Shown: piece after piece, positions 1 to 7,094 of the stretch
How positions within the stretch are numbered: the first letter of the stretch is position 1
How the letters are laid out: each line of letters begins with the position of its first letter
DNA from: JALZVT01 sp964634815
Lineage (GTDB): Bacteria > Pseudomonadota > Gammaproteobacteria > Pseudomonadales > Azotimanducaceae
Length of the DNA stretch: 64,000 nucleotides
Assembly: GCA_964634815.1 (NCBI GenBank)
Contig: CAZWMD010000007.1
Span: 1 to 64,000, forward strand
Direction: 5' to 3'
The notes under the pieces: generated by a model
Told to the model about the DNA's origin: nothing
The model's input: the letters and a program-made list of their open reading frames with translations, nothing else
Databases searched by the model: none
Made by a program: the position numbers and the translations under genes

Positions 1-1
1 T

Positions 2-92
2 TGGCGGAGAGGGAGGGATTCGAACCCTCGATGAGCTTTTAACCCATACTCCCTTAGCAGGGGAGCGCCTTCGGCCGCTCGGCCACCTCTCC
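2..92 (-). tRNA. tRNA-Ser (anticodon GCU)
   Basis: On the minus strand the sequence starts GGAGAGGTGGCCGAG and ends with the paired acceptor strand followed by an encoded CCA. It has a T-arm GGTTCGAATCC and a long class II variable arm. The anticodon loop reads CTGCTAA, giving anticodon GCU, which reads AGC/AGU serine codons. The 91-nt length and long variable arm fit tRNA-Ser. It lies downstream of csrA on the same strand, the usual place for this tRNA in gammaproteobacteria with the alaS-lysC-csrA order. Confidence 0.96.
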
Positions 93-162
93 ATGCGGTT
101 TGCCGAGTAAAGTCTCAACGGCACCGCGGGCGAAGTGTACCAGCAGGAAGCGAGGGGTTTAA

Positions 163-184
163 GCACAAACCACTCCATTTGTGC
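163..184 (-). terminator. possible csrA terminator hairpin
   Basis: GCACAAA and TTTGTGC form a perfect 7-bp stem around an 8-nt loop, between csrA and the tRNA gene. On the minus strand only a short TTAAA follows, so it is a weak intrinsic terminator at best. It could instead be a processing or stability hairpin. The other bases between 93 and 285 show nothing else I can name. Confidence 0.35.
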
Positions 185-285
185 CGAATCACAAAAAAGG
201 GCAACCAAAGACTTGGGGGTTAGGAGACGCCTGGGGCAGAGCCCGTCCGACTCCCACGAGAGAGGAACATCTTACGCTGGCTGGA

Positions 286-516
286 CTAGCTCTTGACCGT
301 AGCTCCGACAGGGGTCTGCGCGCCGGTTTTGCTGTTGGCCGTTTTGGGTTCGGTTTCTTTTTGAATCCGCTCGTAGATTTCTTCGCGGTGTACAGCCACG
401 TTCTTGGGAGCGTGAACGCCAACCCTGACCTGATTGCCTTTCACCCCTAACACAGTAACGGTGATCTCATCACCAATCATCAGGGTTTCGCCAATTCTAC
501 GGGTGAGTATTAACAA
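286..516 (-). CDS. csrA: carbon storage regulator CsrA (RsmA family)
   Basis: CsrA is a small dimeric RNA-binding protein that binds GGA motifs in mRNA leaders and controls translation and stability of carbon-metabolism, biofilm and motility genes. The product is 76 residues. It opens with the family signature MLILTRRIGETLMIGD, followed by VRVGVHAPKNVAVHREEIY, which carries the conserved GVxAP..VxVHREEI RNA-contact strand and the essential Arg. The last ~18 residues form a variable polar tail. The start is UUG, with GGAGA seven bases upstream; no ATG exists at the conserved N-terminus. It is transcribed apart from lysC, whose stop lies 290 bp upstream. That spacer holds the csrA promoter and leader listed here and otherwise nothing recognised. 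Confidence 0.96.
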   Translation of the reverse strand: MLILTRRIGETLMIGDEITVTVLGVKGNQVRVGVHAPKNVAVHREEIYERIQKETEPKTANSKTGAQTPVGATVKS

Positions 517-525
517 TGTGCTTTC

Positions 526-534
526 TCCATGTAC
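526..534 (-). promoter_or_regulatory. candidate CsrA autoregulatory site over the csrA Shine-Dalgarno
   Basis: In csrA mRNA sense the sequence is GUACAUGGA followed by GAAAGCACA and the UUG start. It matches the CsrA consensus RUACARGGAUGU at GUACA-GGA, and its GGA is part of the ribosome binding site. Two more GGA triplets lie upstream in the same leader (GCAGGAC and CUGGAAA). Binding here would block initiation, the known form of csrA autoregulation in E. coli. That this happens here is inference. Confidence 0.5.
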
Positions 535-640
535 TCAGGCATTTCCAGAATCAGATTGCGCAAAGGTCCTGCTAAACTTCGACCGTAAGTACCGGAAGAA
601 GTTCTTAAGCAAGTTTGCCCAAAAAGATGCCTTGCCTATC

Positions 641-668
641 ATTATAGTTTCACACGGCTAATACGACA
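641..668 (-). promoter_or_regulatory. csrA sigma-70 promoter
   Basis: On the minus strand a perfect -10 hexamer TATAAT (641-646) is preceded, after 16 bp, by TGTCGT (663-668), a weak -35. Transcription would start near 634 and give a leader of about 118 nt before the csrA UUG, enough to hold the GGA motifs. The -10 is convincing; the -35 is poor. Confidence 0.5.
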
Positions 669-806
669 CAGAGCCACGCTAAAATCTTGTAAAACCGGCG
701 CCAATCCTAAACTTAGGACAATCCAATAACCAGCTAATTGGCTAAATAGTTTGGCCTGGTCAATTTAGAAAAAAATCCAGCAAGATTAAGTGTTTATACG
801 GCAGTT

Positions 807-2036
807 TTATGGCGCTGAAGGGTCGTTTTGGAGCCCAAAAGCCGAGTGGATCGCCCGTACCGCAAGCTCAAGGTAGCGCTCGGCAATCACCACAGAGATC
901 TTTATTTCTGAGGTAGAAATCATCTGGATATTGATGTTCTCCGCCGCAAGCGCATCAAACATTTGTGTCGCGACTCCCGCATGAGAACGCATCCCTACCC
1001 CAACCACAGAAACCTTTGCGATCGAATCATCGGACACCACTTCGCGCGCACCTGTGGCCTCGCGAATGGGTTCGAGCAGCGCCAGTGCTTCTTCAAAATC
1101 AGACCGATTCACCGTAAAGGTAAAGTCGGTTAGTCCATCCGCACCGATATTTTGAACGATCATATCAACTTCGATATTGGCGCCGGCTACCGGACCAAGA
1201 ATGCGCGACGCAATGCCCGGAATATCCGGCACTCCCAGCATGGTCAGCTTTGCCTCATCGCGGGTATGCGCAAGACCTGAAACGATTGGTTGTTCCATAG
1301 CAGTTTCCTCGGTGGTAATCAGCGTGCCAGGACCTTCCTCGAAGCTCGACAACACGCGCAATGCGACATTGTATTTACCGGCAAACTCTACCGATCGCGG
1401 ATGCAGCACCTTAGAGCCCAAACTCGCAAGTTCAAGCATTTCCTCAAAGGTCACGGTCTCCAGACGCCGCGCATCCTGCACGATACGCGGGTCGGTGGTG
1501 TAAACACCGTCAACATCGGTATAAATCTGGCACTCGGTTACGCCAAGTGCAGCCGCCAGTGCAACCGCTGTGGTATCTGAGCCGCCGCGACCAAAGGTAG
1601 TGACTTCGCCATCAGAAGTGACGCCCTGAAAACCGGCAACTATGGGCACTTGTCCAGCCGCCAGAGCATTGCGCAACGGCTCCTGCTCTATGTGCTCTAT
1701 ACGGGCCTTGGAATAATTTGAGTTGGTAAGGATGCGTACCTGGGATCCCAGAAACGAGCGCGCATCCAGGCCGAGCTCGTGAATCGCCATGCTTAAAAGC
1801 GCAATCGTCACCTGCTCACCTGAAGCGAGCAGCACATCCAGTTCTTTTGCAGCAGGTGACGAGGACATCTCACTGGCCAATGCTGAAAGTCTGTTTGTTT
1901 CACCGCTCATCGCAGATACAACAACCACAACATCATCGCCGTTCTGCCGAAAACGCTTTACCCGTTCGGCCACCGCCCGTATTCGTTCGGGCGATCCTAC
2001 AGACGTGCCGCCGTATTTTTGTACATAAAGAGCCAC
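807..2036 (-). CDS. lysC: aspartate kinase
   Basis: It phosphorylates L-aspartate, the first step toward lysine, threonine, methionine and diaminopimelate. The 409-residue product starts with the kinase signature YGGTSVGS and has the amino-acid kinase fold over about residues 1-245. TTFGRGGSDTTAVALAAA forms the substrate/nucleotide loop. Two ACT regulatory domains follow (about 260-405), so feedback control by lysine and/or threonine is expected. The start is GTG, two bases after the alaS stop, so it is cotranscribed with alaS. There is no room for a lysine riboswitch. It supplies the pathway completed by dapC, dapD and dapE later in the window. Confidence 0.96.
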   Translation of the reverse strand: MALYVQKYGGTSVGSPERIRAVAERVKRFRQNGDDVVVVVSAMSGETNRLSALASEMSSSPAAKELDVLLASGEQVTIALLSMAIHELGLDARSFLGSQVRILTNSNYSKARIEHIEQEPLRNALAAGQVPIVAGFQGVTSDGEVTTFGRGGSDTTAVALAAALGVTECQIYTDVDGVYTTDPRIVQDARRLETVTFEEMLELASLGSKVLHPRSVEFAGKYNVALRVLSSFEEGPGTLITTEETAMEQPIVSGLAHTRDEAKLTMLGVPDIPGIASRILGPVAGANIEVDMIVQNIGADGLTDFTFTVNRSDFEEALALLEPIREATGAREVVSDDSIAKVSVVGVGMRSHAGVATQMFDALAAENINIQMISTSEIKISVVIAERYLELAVRAIHSAFGLQNDPSAP

Positions 2037-2038
2037 AG

Positions 2039-4663
2039 CTAAGTTCCGAGTGTTTCTGCAACCCAGGGCGCAACCAGATCGAGCGCTGCGGGCAGAGCAT
2101 CCACATCACTGCCTCCCCCGGCACGAGCCATGTCAGGTCGCCCGCCGCCTTTGGCACCGACTTTGGCGCCCACCAGGTTTACGGCGTCGCCAGCTTTTAG
2201 ACTTTTAGTCAGGTCTTTACTGACACCAGCAATCAGCGAAATTTTGTCACCTTCAACACTGGCAAGAACCACAACGCAGCGCTCAAGCTTGCTCTTGAGA
2301 TTATCCAGAGTAGACATAAGTGCTTTGGAATCTCCCGCCACCTTGGCGGCCAACACCTTCACTCCGGCAACCTCAACGGCTTCACTGGCAAGATCTGCGC
2401 CCTGATTAGCAGCCATCGCGCCTTGCAGTTTTTCGATCTGCTTGGCCATATCGCGTTGCTGTTTCTGCAGCGCCTCAACCTTGCTGACCACGTCGGAACG
2501 GCTACCACGCAGCACCTGGGCAATACGCCCCAACATTTCTTCGCCTTCGTTCACGTGGGCATGCGCACTGCTGCCAGTCACCGCCTCAACACGTCTCACA
2601 CCCGAGGCTATGCCAGTTTCGGCAATGATTTTGAGCAGACCGATGTCTCCGGTTCGCTCAACGTGGGTACCACCACACAGCTCTACCGAAAAACCATCGC
2701 CCATACTGAGCACGCGGACTTCATCTCCGTACTTCTCACCAAAGAGCGCCATCGCGCCAGCTTTAATCGCATCGTCGTAGCCCAATAACTGGGTGGACAC
2801 CTCGGTATTGTTGAGTATCTGCTGGTTGACCAGGGTTTCTATTTGCTGCAGCTCGTCATCTGTTACCGGGGCATTGTGCGAAAAATCAAACCGCAAGCGC
2901 GTGGCATCAACCAACGAGCCTTTTTGCGTAACATGCTCTCCCAGAACACGGCGCAATGCCGCATGAAGCAGATGGGTGGCGGAGTGATTGAGTGCCGTTG
3001 CACGACGCTGATCTTTCGAGACATGCGCATCCACGCTATCGCCAACATTTAGCGTGCCACTAACCACAGTAACCTGATGCAGATGTTGATCTGCACTGAC
3101 CTGGGTATCAGACACTCTGATTTTGGCGTTAGTCGAGAGTAGCTCGCCAACATCACCCACCTGACCACCTGATTCGGCGTAAAAGGGCGTTTTATCAAGC
3201 ACCACCACGCCGACATCATCAGCAACAAGCTGCTCAACGGATTTCAGATCTCCATCGGCGGCCAGTAAAAAGAGGTTAACCACCTGGCCATCGCCTTCAG
3301 TGCCTTCGTAGCCTAAAAATTCTGCTTTCGAGTCCAGACGAATGCGTTGGCCCAACGTAGCGTCAAACTTGGCCGCGGCCCGGGCTCGATTGCGCTGCTC
3401 ATCCATTGCGCTTTCAAAGCCATCCATATCTACCGACAGGTTACGTTCTCGAGCGACATCCGCAGTAAGATCGACAGGAAAGCCATAGGTGTCATAGAGG
3501 CGGAACGCGACATCACCTGGGATAACATCCCCATTGAGATCAGCAATAGATGCGTTAAGCAAGTCCATACCCTGGCTCAGCGTTTCGCTAAATCGCTGCT
3601 CTTCTTTGGCCAATGCGTCAGAAATGTGCTGCTCCTGTTCACGCAACACCGGATAGGCATCGCCCATCTCCTGAGCGAGCGTGGGCACCAGCTTGTGAAA
3701 GAAGGCACCCTGAATACCCAATTTATTGCCGTGTCGCAGGGCACGCCGAATAATGCGTCGCAACACATAGGAGCGGTCTTCACTGCCAGGCAAGATGCCG
3801 TCGGTTATTAGAAAAGCCGCACTGCGAATGTGGTCGGCAATCACCCGCAAGGACGGGTTCGCGAGCATCGCTTTCTCATCAGTGATACCAGCAAACCCAG
3901 CCGCCTGCTTGATCACCCCGCGAAACAGATCTGTTTCAAAGACACTGTGCACGCCCTGCAGGATGGCTGCCATTCGTTCCAGGCCCATACCGGTATCAAC
4001 ACCGGGTTTGGGTAAGGGGTTCAAGGTGCCATCCGGCGACCGATCGTACTGGGGAAACACCAGATTCCAGAATTCCAGGTAACGATCACCGTCCTCATCC
4101 GGTGAACCTGGCGGTCCACCTGCCACCTCTGGCCCGTGGTCATAAAAAAGCTCGGTGCATGGCCCACAGGGACCCGTGTCACCCATCGCCCAGAAGTTCT
4201 CTTCAAGGGGAATCACCTTATCTTCTGGCAGACCAATTTTTTTAGTCCAAAGGTCAAACGCTTCGTCATCACTTGGATGATAGGTGACGCACAATCGCTC
4301 AACGGGCAGCTGCATGACCTCGGTAACAAACTGCCATGCCCAGGTGATGGTTTCTTCCTTGAAATAATCGCCGAAGGAGAAATTGCCCATCATCTCAAAG
4401 AACGTCAGATGCCGATCTGTATAACCCACGTTCTCCAGATCATTGTGTTTGCCTCCCGCGCGCACACAGCGCTGCGCAGAGGTCGCTCGGCCATAACCAA
4501 GATCCTCATGACCTAAAAGCGCGTCTTTGAAAGGAACCATGCCCGCATTGGTAAACAACAGCGTAGGGTCGTTATGAGGCACCAAAGAGCTTGATGCCAC
4601 ACCCTGGTGTTGCTTCGCTTCAAAAAATTTCAGGTACGCAGCGCGTAATTCCGCAACTTGCAT
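2039..4663 (-). CDS. alaS: alanine--tRNA ligase
   Basis: It charges tRNA-Ala and edits mischarged Ser/Gly. The product is 874 residues from the ATG that gives MQVAELRAAYLKFFEAK, the conserved family N-terminus; the frame stays open 33 codons upstream, but those residues are not conserved. The class II catalytic core is N-terminal (TLLFTNAGMVPFKD, TDRHLTFFEMMGNFSFGDYF). The editing domain carries the zinc motifs HSATHLLHAALR and CGGTHVERTGDIG, and a DHHA1 C-Ala domain ends at LPAALDLVAPWV. Length is normal for the family. The next gene downstream is lysC (2 bp gap); upstream is recX (117 bp gap). Confidence 0.97.
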   Translation of the reverse strand: MQVAELRAAYLKFFEAKQHQGVASSSLVPHNDPTLLFTNAGMVPFKDALLGHEDLGYGRATSAQRCVRAGGKHNDLENVGYTDRHLTFFEMMGNFSFGDYFKEETITWAWQFVTEVMQLPVERLCVTYHPSDDEAFDLWTKKIGLPEDKVIPLEENFWAMGDTGPCGPCTELFYDHGPEVAGGPPGSPDEDGDRYLEFWNLVFPQYDRSPDGTLNPLPKPGVDTGMGLERMAAILQGVHSVFETDLFRGVIKQAAGFAGITDEKAMLANPSLRVIADHIRSAAFLITDGILPGSEDRSYVLRRIIRRALRHGNKLGIQGAFFHKLVPTLAQEMGDAYPVLREQEQHISDALAKEEQRFSETLSQGMDLLNASIADLNGDVIPGDVAFRLYDTYGFPVDLTADVARERNLSVDMDGFESAMDEQRNRARAAAKFDATLGQRIRLDSKAEFLGYEGTEGDGQVVNLFLLAADGDLKSVEQLVADDVGVVVLDKTPFYAESGGQVGDVGELLSTNAKIRVSDTQVSADQHLHQVTVVSGTLNVGDSVDAHVSKDQRRATALNHSATHLLHAALRRVLGEHVTQKGSLVDATRLRFDFSHNAPVTDDELQQIETLVNQQILNNTEVSTQLLGYDDAIKAGAMALFGEKYGDEVRVLSMGDGFSVELCGGTHVERTGDIGLLKIIAETGIASGVRRVEAVTGSSAHAHVNEGEEMLGRIAQVLRGSRSDVVSKVEALQKQQRDMAKQIEKLQGAMAANQGADLASEAVEVAGVKVLAAKVAGDSKALMSTLDNLKSKLERCVVVLASVEGDKISLIAGVSKDLTKSLKAGDAVNLVGAKVGAKGGGRPDMARAGGGSDVDALPAALDLVAPWVAETLGT

Positions 4664-4780
4664 ATTGTGCCTCGCTTTCGGGACTCCAATGGGCCTTGGA
4701 AGACAACCCAAACGCCAAAAAGTGAGGGAGTATAAGCGGTGTGCTGCGTAAGCGCTAACCACTTAAACTCACCACATAAG

Positions 4781-5643
4781 CTAATCCAGAAGCCGGCCAT
4801 CCAGAGTGCGATAGATCAGATCAGCAGGAAAACCACGCTGGGAAAGAAACCGTGCACAACGATTCCATCGTCGTTGCGCGGCGTCCTTGCGCTCTTTCAT
4901 GATCTGAAGGCGCTCTGCTGGAGCAACATCTTCTAACGGCGAACCCTCTGCCGGATCCGGCTGAGATTCACCTCGGTCGAGATTGCCAAATTTGCGCAGA
5001 CAGACCTCTGCCGCCAGCTCCTGCCAGAACTCTGAGGGCCGCGTCAGCTCTTCTTCCGCCAGGCGGTCGGGAACGCCACGCTCCAGCAAGTCCATACGGA
5101 TGCGGATCGGACCATAGCCTTTCTGGACACGACTACGTACAAACTCTGCCGCAAAACGTTCGTCAGACAAGGAACCATCCATCAGGAGCGCTTCTAGAAC
5201 CTGGTCTACATGCACCTGGTCTACTTGCNNNNNNNNNNNNNNNNNNNNNNNNNNNNNNNNNNNNNNNNNNNNNNNNNNNNNNNNNNNNNNNNNNNNNNNN
5301 NNNNNNNNNNNNNNNNNNNNNNNNNNNNACCATCCATCAGGAGCGCTTCTAGAACCTGGTCTACATGCACCTGGTCTACTTGCACCTGATCTAGATGCAC
5401 GTGATCGAGTTGCTCCGAATGCGCCTCTGTATGCGCCTCTGTATGAAGCGCTTTTGTATTAACAACTTTGGCATTCAACTTTCGACGTAATTCAACCGTC
5501 GAGTGTTCTCGACGAGCCAGCGCCTGCAGCGCATAGTCGAGCAACCGCTGAAAATCCGATGCCACTCTCCTGGATTTGTTTGTATTAGATACTGGGTGAC
5601 CCGCGACCGATTGGTTCATCGGTTGCCGTGCTACAGCCAGCAT
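4781..5643 (-). CDS. recX: regulatory protein RecX, interrupted by an assembly gap
   Basis: RecX binds RecA filaments and limits their growth. Residues before the gap include LLDYALQALARREHSTVELR, the first three-helix RecX module. Those after it include SLSDERFAAEFVRSRVQKGY and GPIRIRMDLLERGV, the second module, with the third at the C-terminus. The gene is split by 100 N (5229-5328). The same 55 bp lies on both sides, and removing one copy plus the Ns (155 bp) brings the halves into one frame, giving a 235-residue protein. The linker between modules 1 and 2 is expanded by short repeats (TEAHTEAH, then DQVxV units). The ATG at 5643 lies three bases after the recA stop, the standard recA-recX arrangement. 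I regard the gene as intact and the break as artefactual. Confidence 0.88.
5174..5383. repeat. identical 55-bp sequences flanking the N gap
   Basis: Positions 5174-5228 and 5329-5383 are the same 55 bases, from ACCATCCATCAGGAGCGC to GGTCTACTTGC, and abut the N block directly. This is the mark of two contig ends that share an assembler k-mer overlap and were scaffolded rather than merged, not of a biological duplication. Confidence 0.9.
5229..5328. other. 100-N scaffold gap inside recX
   Basis: Exactly 100 undetermined bases, a conventional placeholder length. Because the flanks overlap, the true distance may be zero or negative, or a few further 15-bp repeat units may be missing. Confidence 0.98.
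5354..5442 (-). repeat. in-frame tandem repeats in the recX linker
   Basis: Four imperfect 15-bp units (5354-5368, 5369-5383, 5384-5398, 5399-5413; first unit ACCTGGTCTACATGC) encode DQVxV-type pentapeptides. Two identical 12-bp units ATGCGCCTCTGT (5419-5430, 5431-5442) encode TEAH repeats. Both unit lengths are multiples of three, so copy-number change keeps the recX frame. The assembly gap falls in this array. Confidence 0.85.
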
Positions 5644-5646
5644 GGC

Positions 5647-6834
5647 TTAACCCGCCTTCTTGGCAGCTACTTTTTTCTCTGCTGTTTTCTCTGCTGTTTT
5701 TTTGTCTGTTTTATCTGCTGTCTTATTGATACTGGCTTTGGACCCAGCTGCTCCGGTTGAGGATTCAGTGACCACCAGATCAGCGTCTGCTGCGCTGCCT
5801 GTTGCGCCAGAGTCCGCATTCTCGTCAGAGTCACCATCGTAGGCCATAAGCTGTTGGCGAATACTCTTCTCAATAGAGGCTTTCATTTCCGGATGGCTGT
5901 CCAGGAAGTCGGCGGCGTTTTTGCGTCCCTGACCAATACGGTCGGTGCCGTGGGAATACCAGGCGCCAGACTTTTCAATCAGCCCCTGCTTAACGCCCAG
6001 CTCGATGATCTCTCCGGTGCGATGAATTCCGCGGCCGTACATGATCTGAAATTCCGTCTGGCGGAATGGCGGCGCCACCTTGTTCTTGACGACCTTCACG
6101 CGAGTTTCGTTACCCACTACCTCATCGCCCTCTTTCACCGCACCAATACGACGAATGTCGAGTCGTACCGATGAATAGAACTTCAGGGCATTACCGCCGG
6201 TAGTTGTTTCAGGCGACCCAAACATAACTCCAATCTTCATACGAATCTGGTTAATAAAGATCACTAAGGTATTGGAATTCTTGATGTTACCCGTCATCTT
6301 CCGCAGGGCCTGGCTCATCAGTCGGGCCTGCAGGCCAACATGGGTATCACCCATATCGCCTTCAATTTCAGCCCGTGGGGTGAGGGCTGCGACGGAGTCG
6401 ATAACAACAACATCAACCGCGCCAGAGCGCACAACCATGTCGCAAATCTCGAGAGCCTGCTCTCCGGTATCTGGCTGCGAGACCAGCAGATCTTCGGTGT
6501 TAACCCCAAGGTTTTCAGCATATATCGGATCAAGCGCGTGCTCTGCATCGATAAAGGCGCAGGTCCCCCCCGCCTTTTGGGCTTCGGCGATCACCTGCAG
6601 TGTGAGTGTGGTTTTACCTGAAGATTCGGGCCCATAAATTTCCACAATTCGGCCACGCGGCAAGCCACCAATGCCCAGCGCCACATCCAGCCCCAGAGAA
6701 CCGGTGGAAATAGAGGGTATGCGCTCGAGTTCTTTATCACCCAAACGCATCATTGAACCTTTGCCAAACTGCCGCTCAATTTGTGACAGTGCCGCAGTAA
6801 GTGCGCGATCGCGATTTGCTGAAGAATCAGACAT
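5647..6834 (-). CDS. recA: recombinase RecA with a long lysine-rich tail
   Basis: It performs strand exchange and is the SOS co-protease for LexA. The product is 395 residues, against about 350 in most gammaproteobacteria. The core is canonical: N-terminal helix with LSQIERQFGKGSMMRLGD, Walker A GPESSGKTTL, Walker B VVVIDSVAAL, L1/L2 loops including INQIRMKIGVMFGSPETTTG. After MAYDGDSDENAD the tail changes: an acidic/neutral segment, then about 25 residues of repeated K, T, A and E ending KKVAAKKAG. E. coli RecA ends acidic without this basic part. The tail DNA holds short repeats of TCTGCTGTTTT. ATG start; recX follows in the same transcript. Confidence 0.98.
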   Translation of the reverse strand: MSDSSANRDRALTAALSQIERQFGKGSMMRLGDKELERIPSISTGSLGLDVALGIGGLPRGRIVEIYGPESSGKTTLTLQVIAEAQKAGGTCAFIDAEHALDPIYAENLGVNTEDLLVSQPDTGEQALEICDMVVRSGAVDVVVIDSVAALTPRAEIEGDMGDTHVGLQARLMSQALRKMTGNIKNSNTLVIFINQIRMKIGVMFGSPETTTGGNALKFYSSVRLDIRRIGAVKEGDEVVGNETRVKVVKNKVAPPFRQTEFQIMYGRGIHRTGEIIELGVKQGLIEKSGAWYSHGTDRIGQGRKNAADFLDSHPEMKASIEKSIRQQLMAYDGDSDENADSGATGSAADADLVVTESSTGAAGSKASINKTADKTDKKTAEKTAEKKVAAKKAG

Positions 6835-6935
6835 GGTTTGCTCCTGGATCCTGAGAGACCTGAACTTTCGATGCCAAACCGGGTGGATTCGGTGCGAATC
6901 CCAGGGTAGTTCCGGTGGCTGGCCCTCAGTGATAA

Positions 6936-6967
6936 CTACTGTATATCCGTTCAGTAGAGTCTGACAA
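6936..6967 (-). promoter_or_regulatory. recA promoter with LexA (SOS) box
   Basis: The minus strand has TTGTCA (6962-6967), a 16-bp spacer and TATACA (6940-6945), a good sigma-70 promoter. Lying over the spacer and -10 is CTGAACGGATATACAG, a CTG-N10-CAG LexA box whose arms extend to CTACTG/CAGTAG (6936-6957). This is the layout of the E. coli recA promoter. The leader to the recA ATG is about 100 nt. The remaining bases to the mutS start at 7095 must hold the divergent mutS promoter, which I could not place. Confidence 0.8.
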
Positions 6968-7094
6968 CCCTGATTCGAATTTTTTTTTCAGAAAAGAGCA
7001 ATTTCCCACCCCGGTCAAAGACAAATCACACAGGATTACGCGCCTGGGTAATTCAAGTAATCTTGCATCGGTACATTCTTCCTAACAGCACCCC

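Noticed and set aside
5221..5643. Treating the two recX pieces as separate genes or a pseudogene
   Set aside because: The frame is restored when the 55-bp overlap and Ns are removed, and both halves have normal RecX modules.
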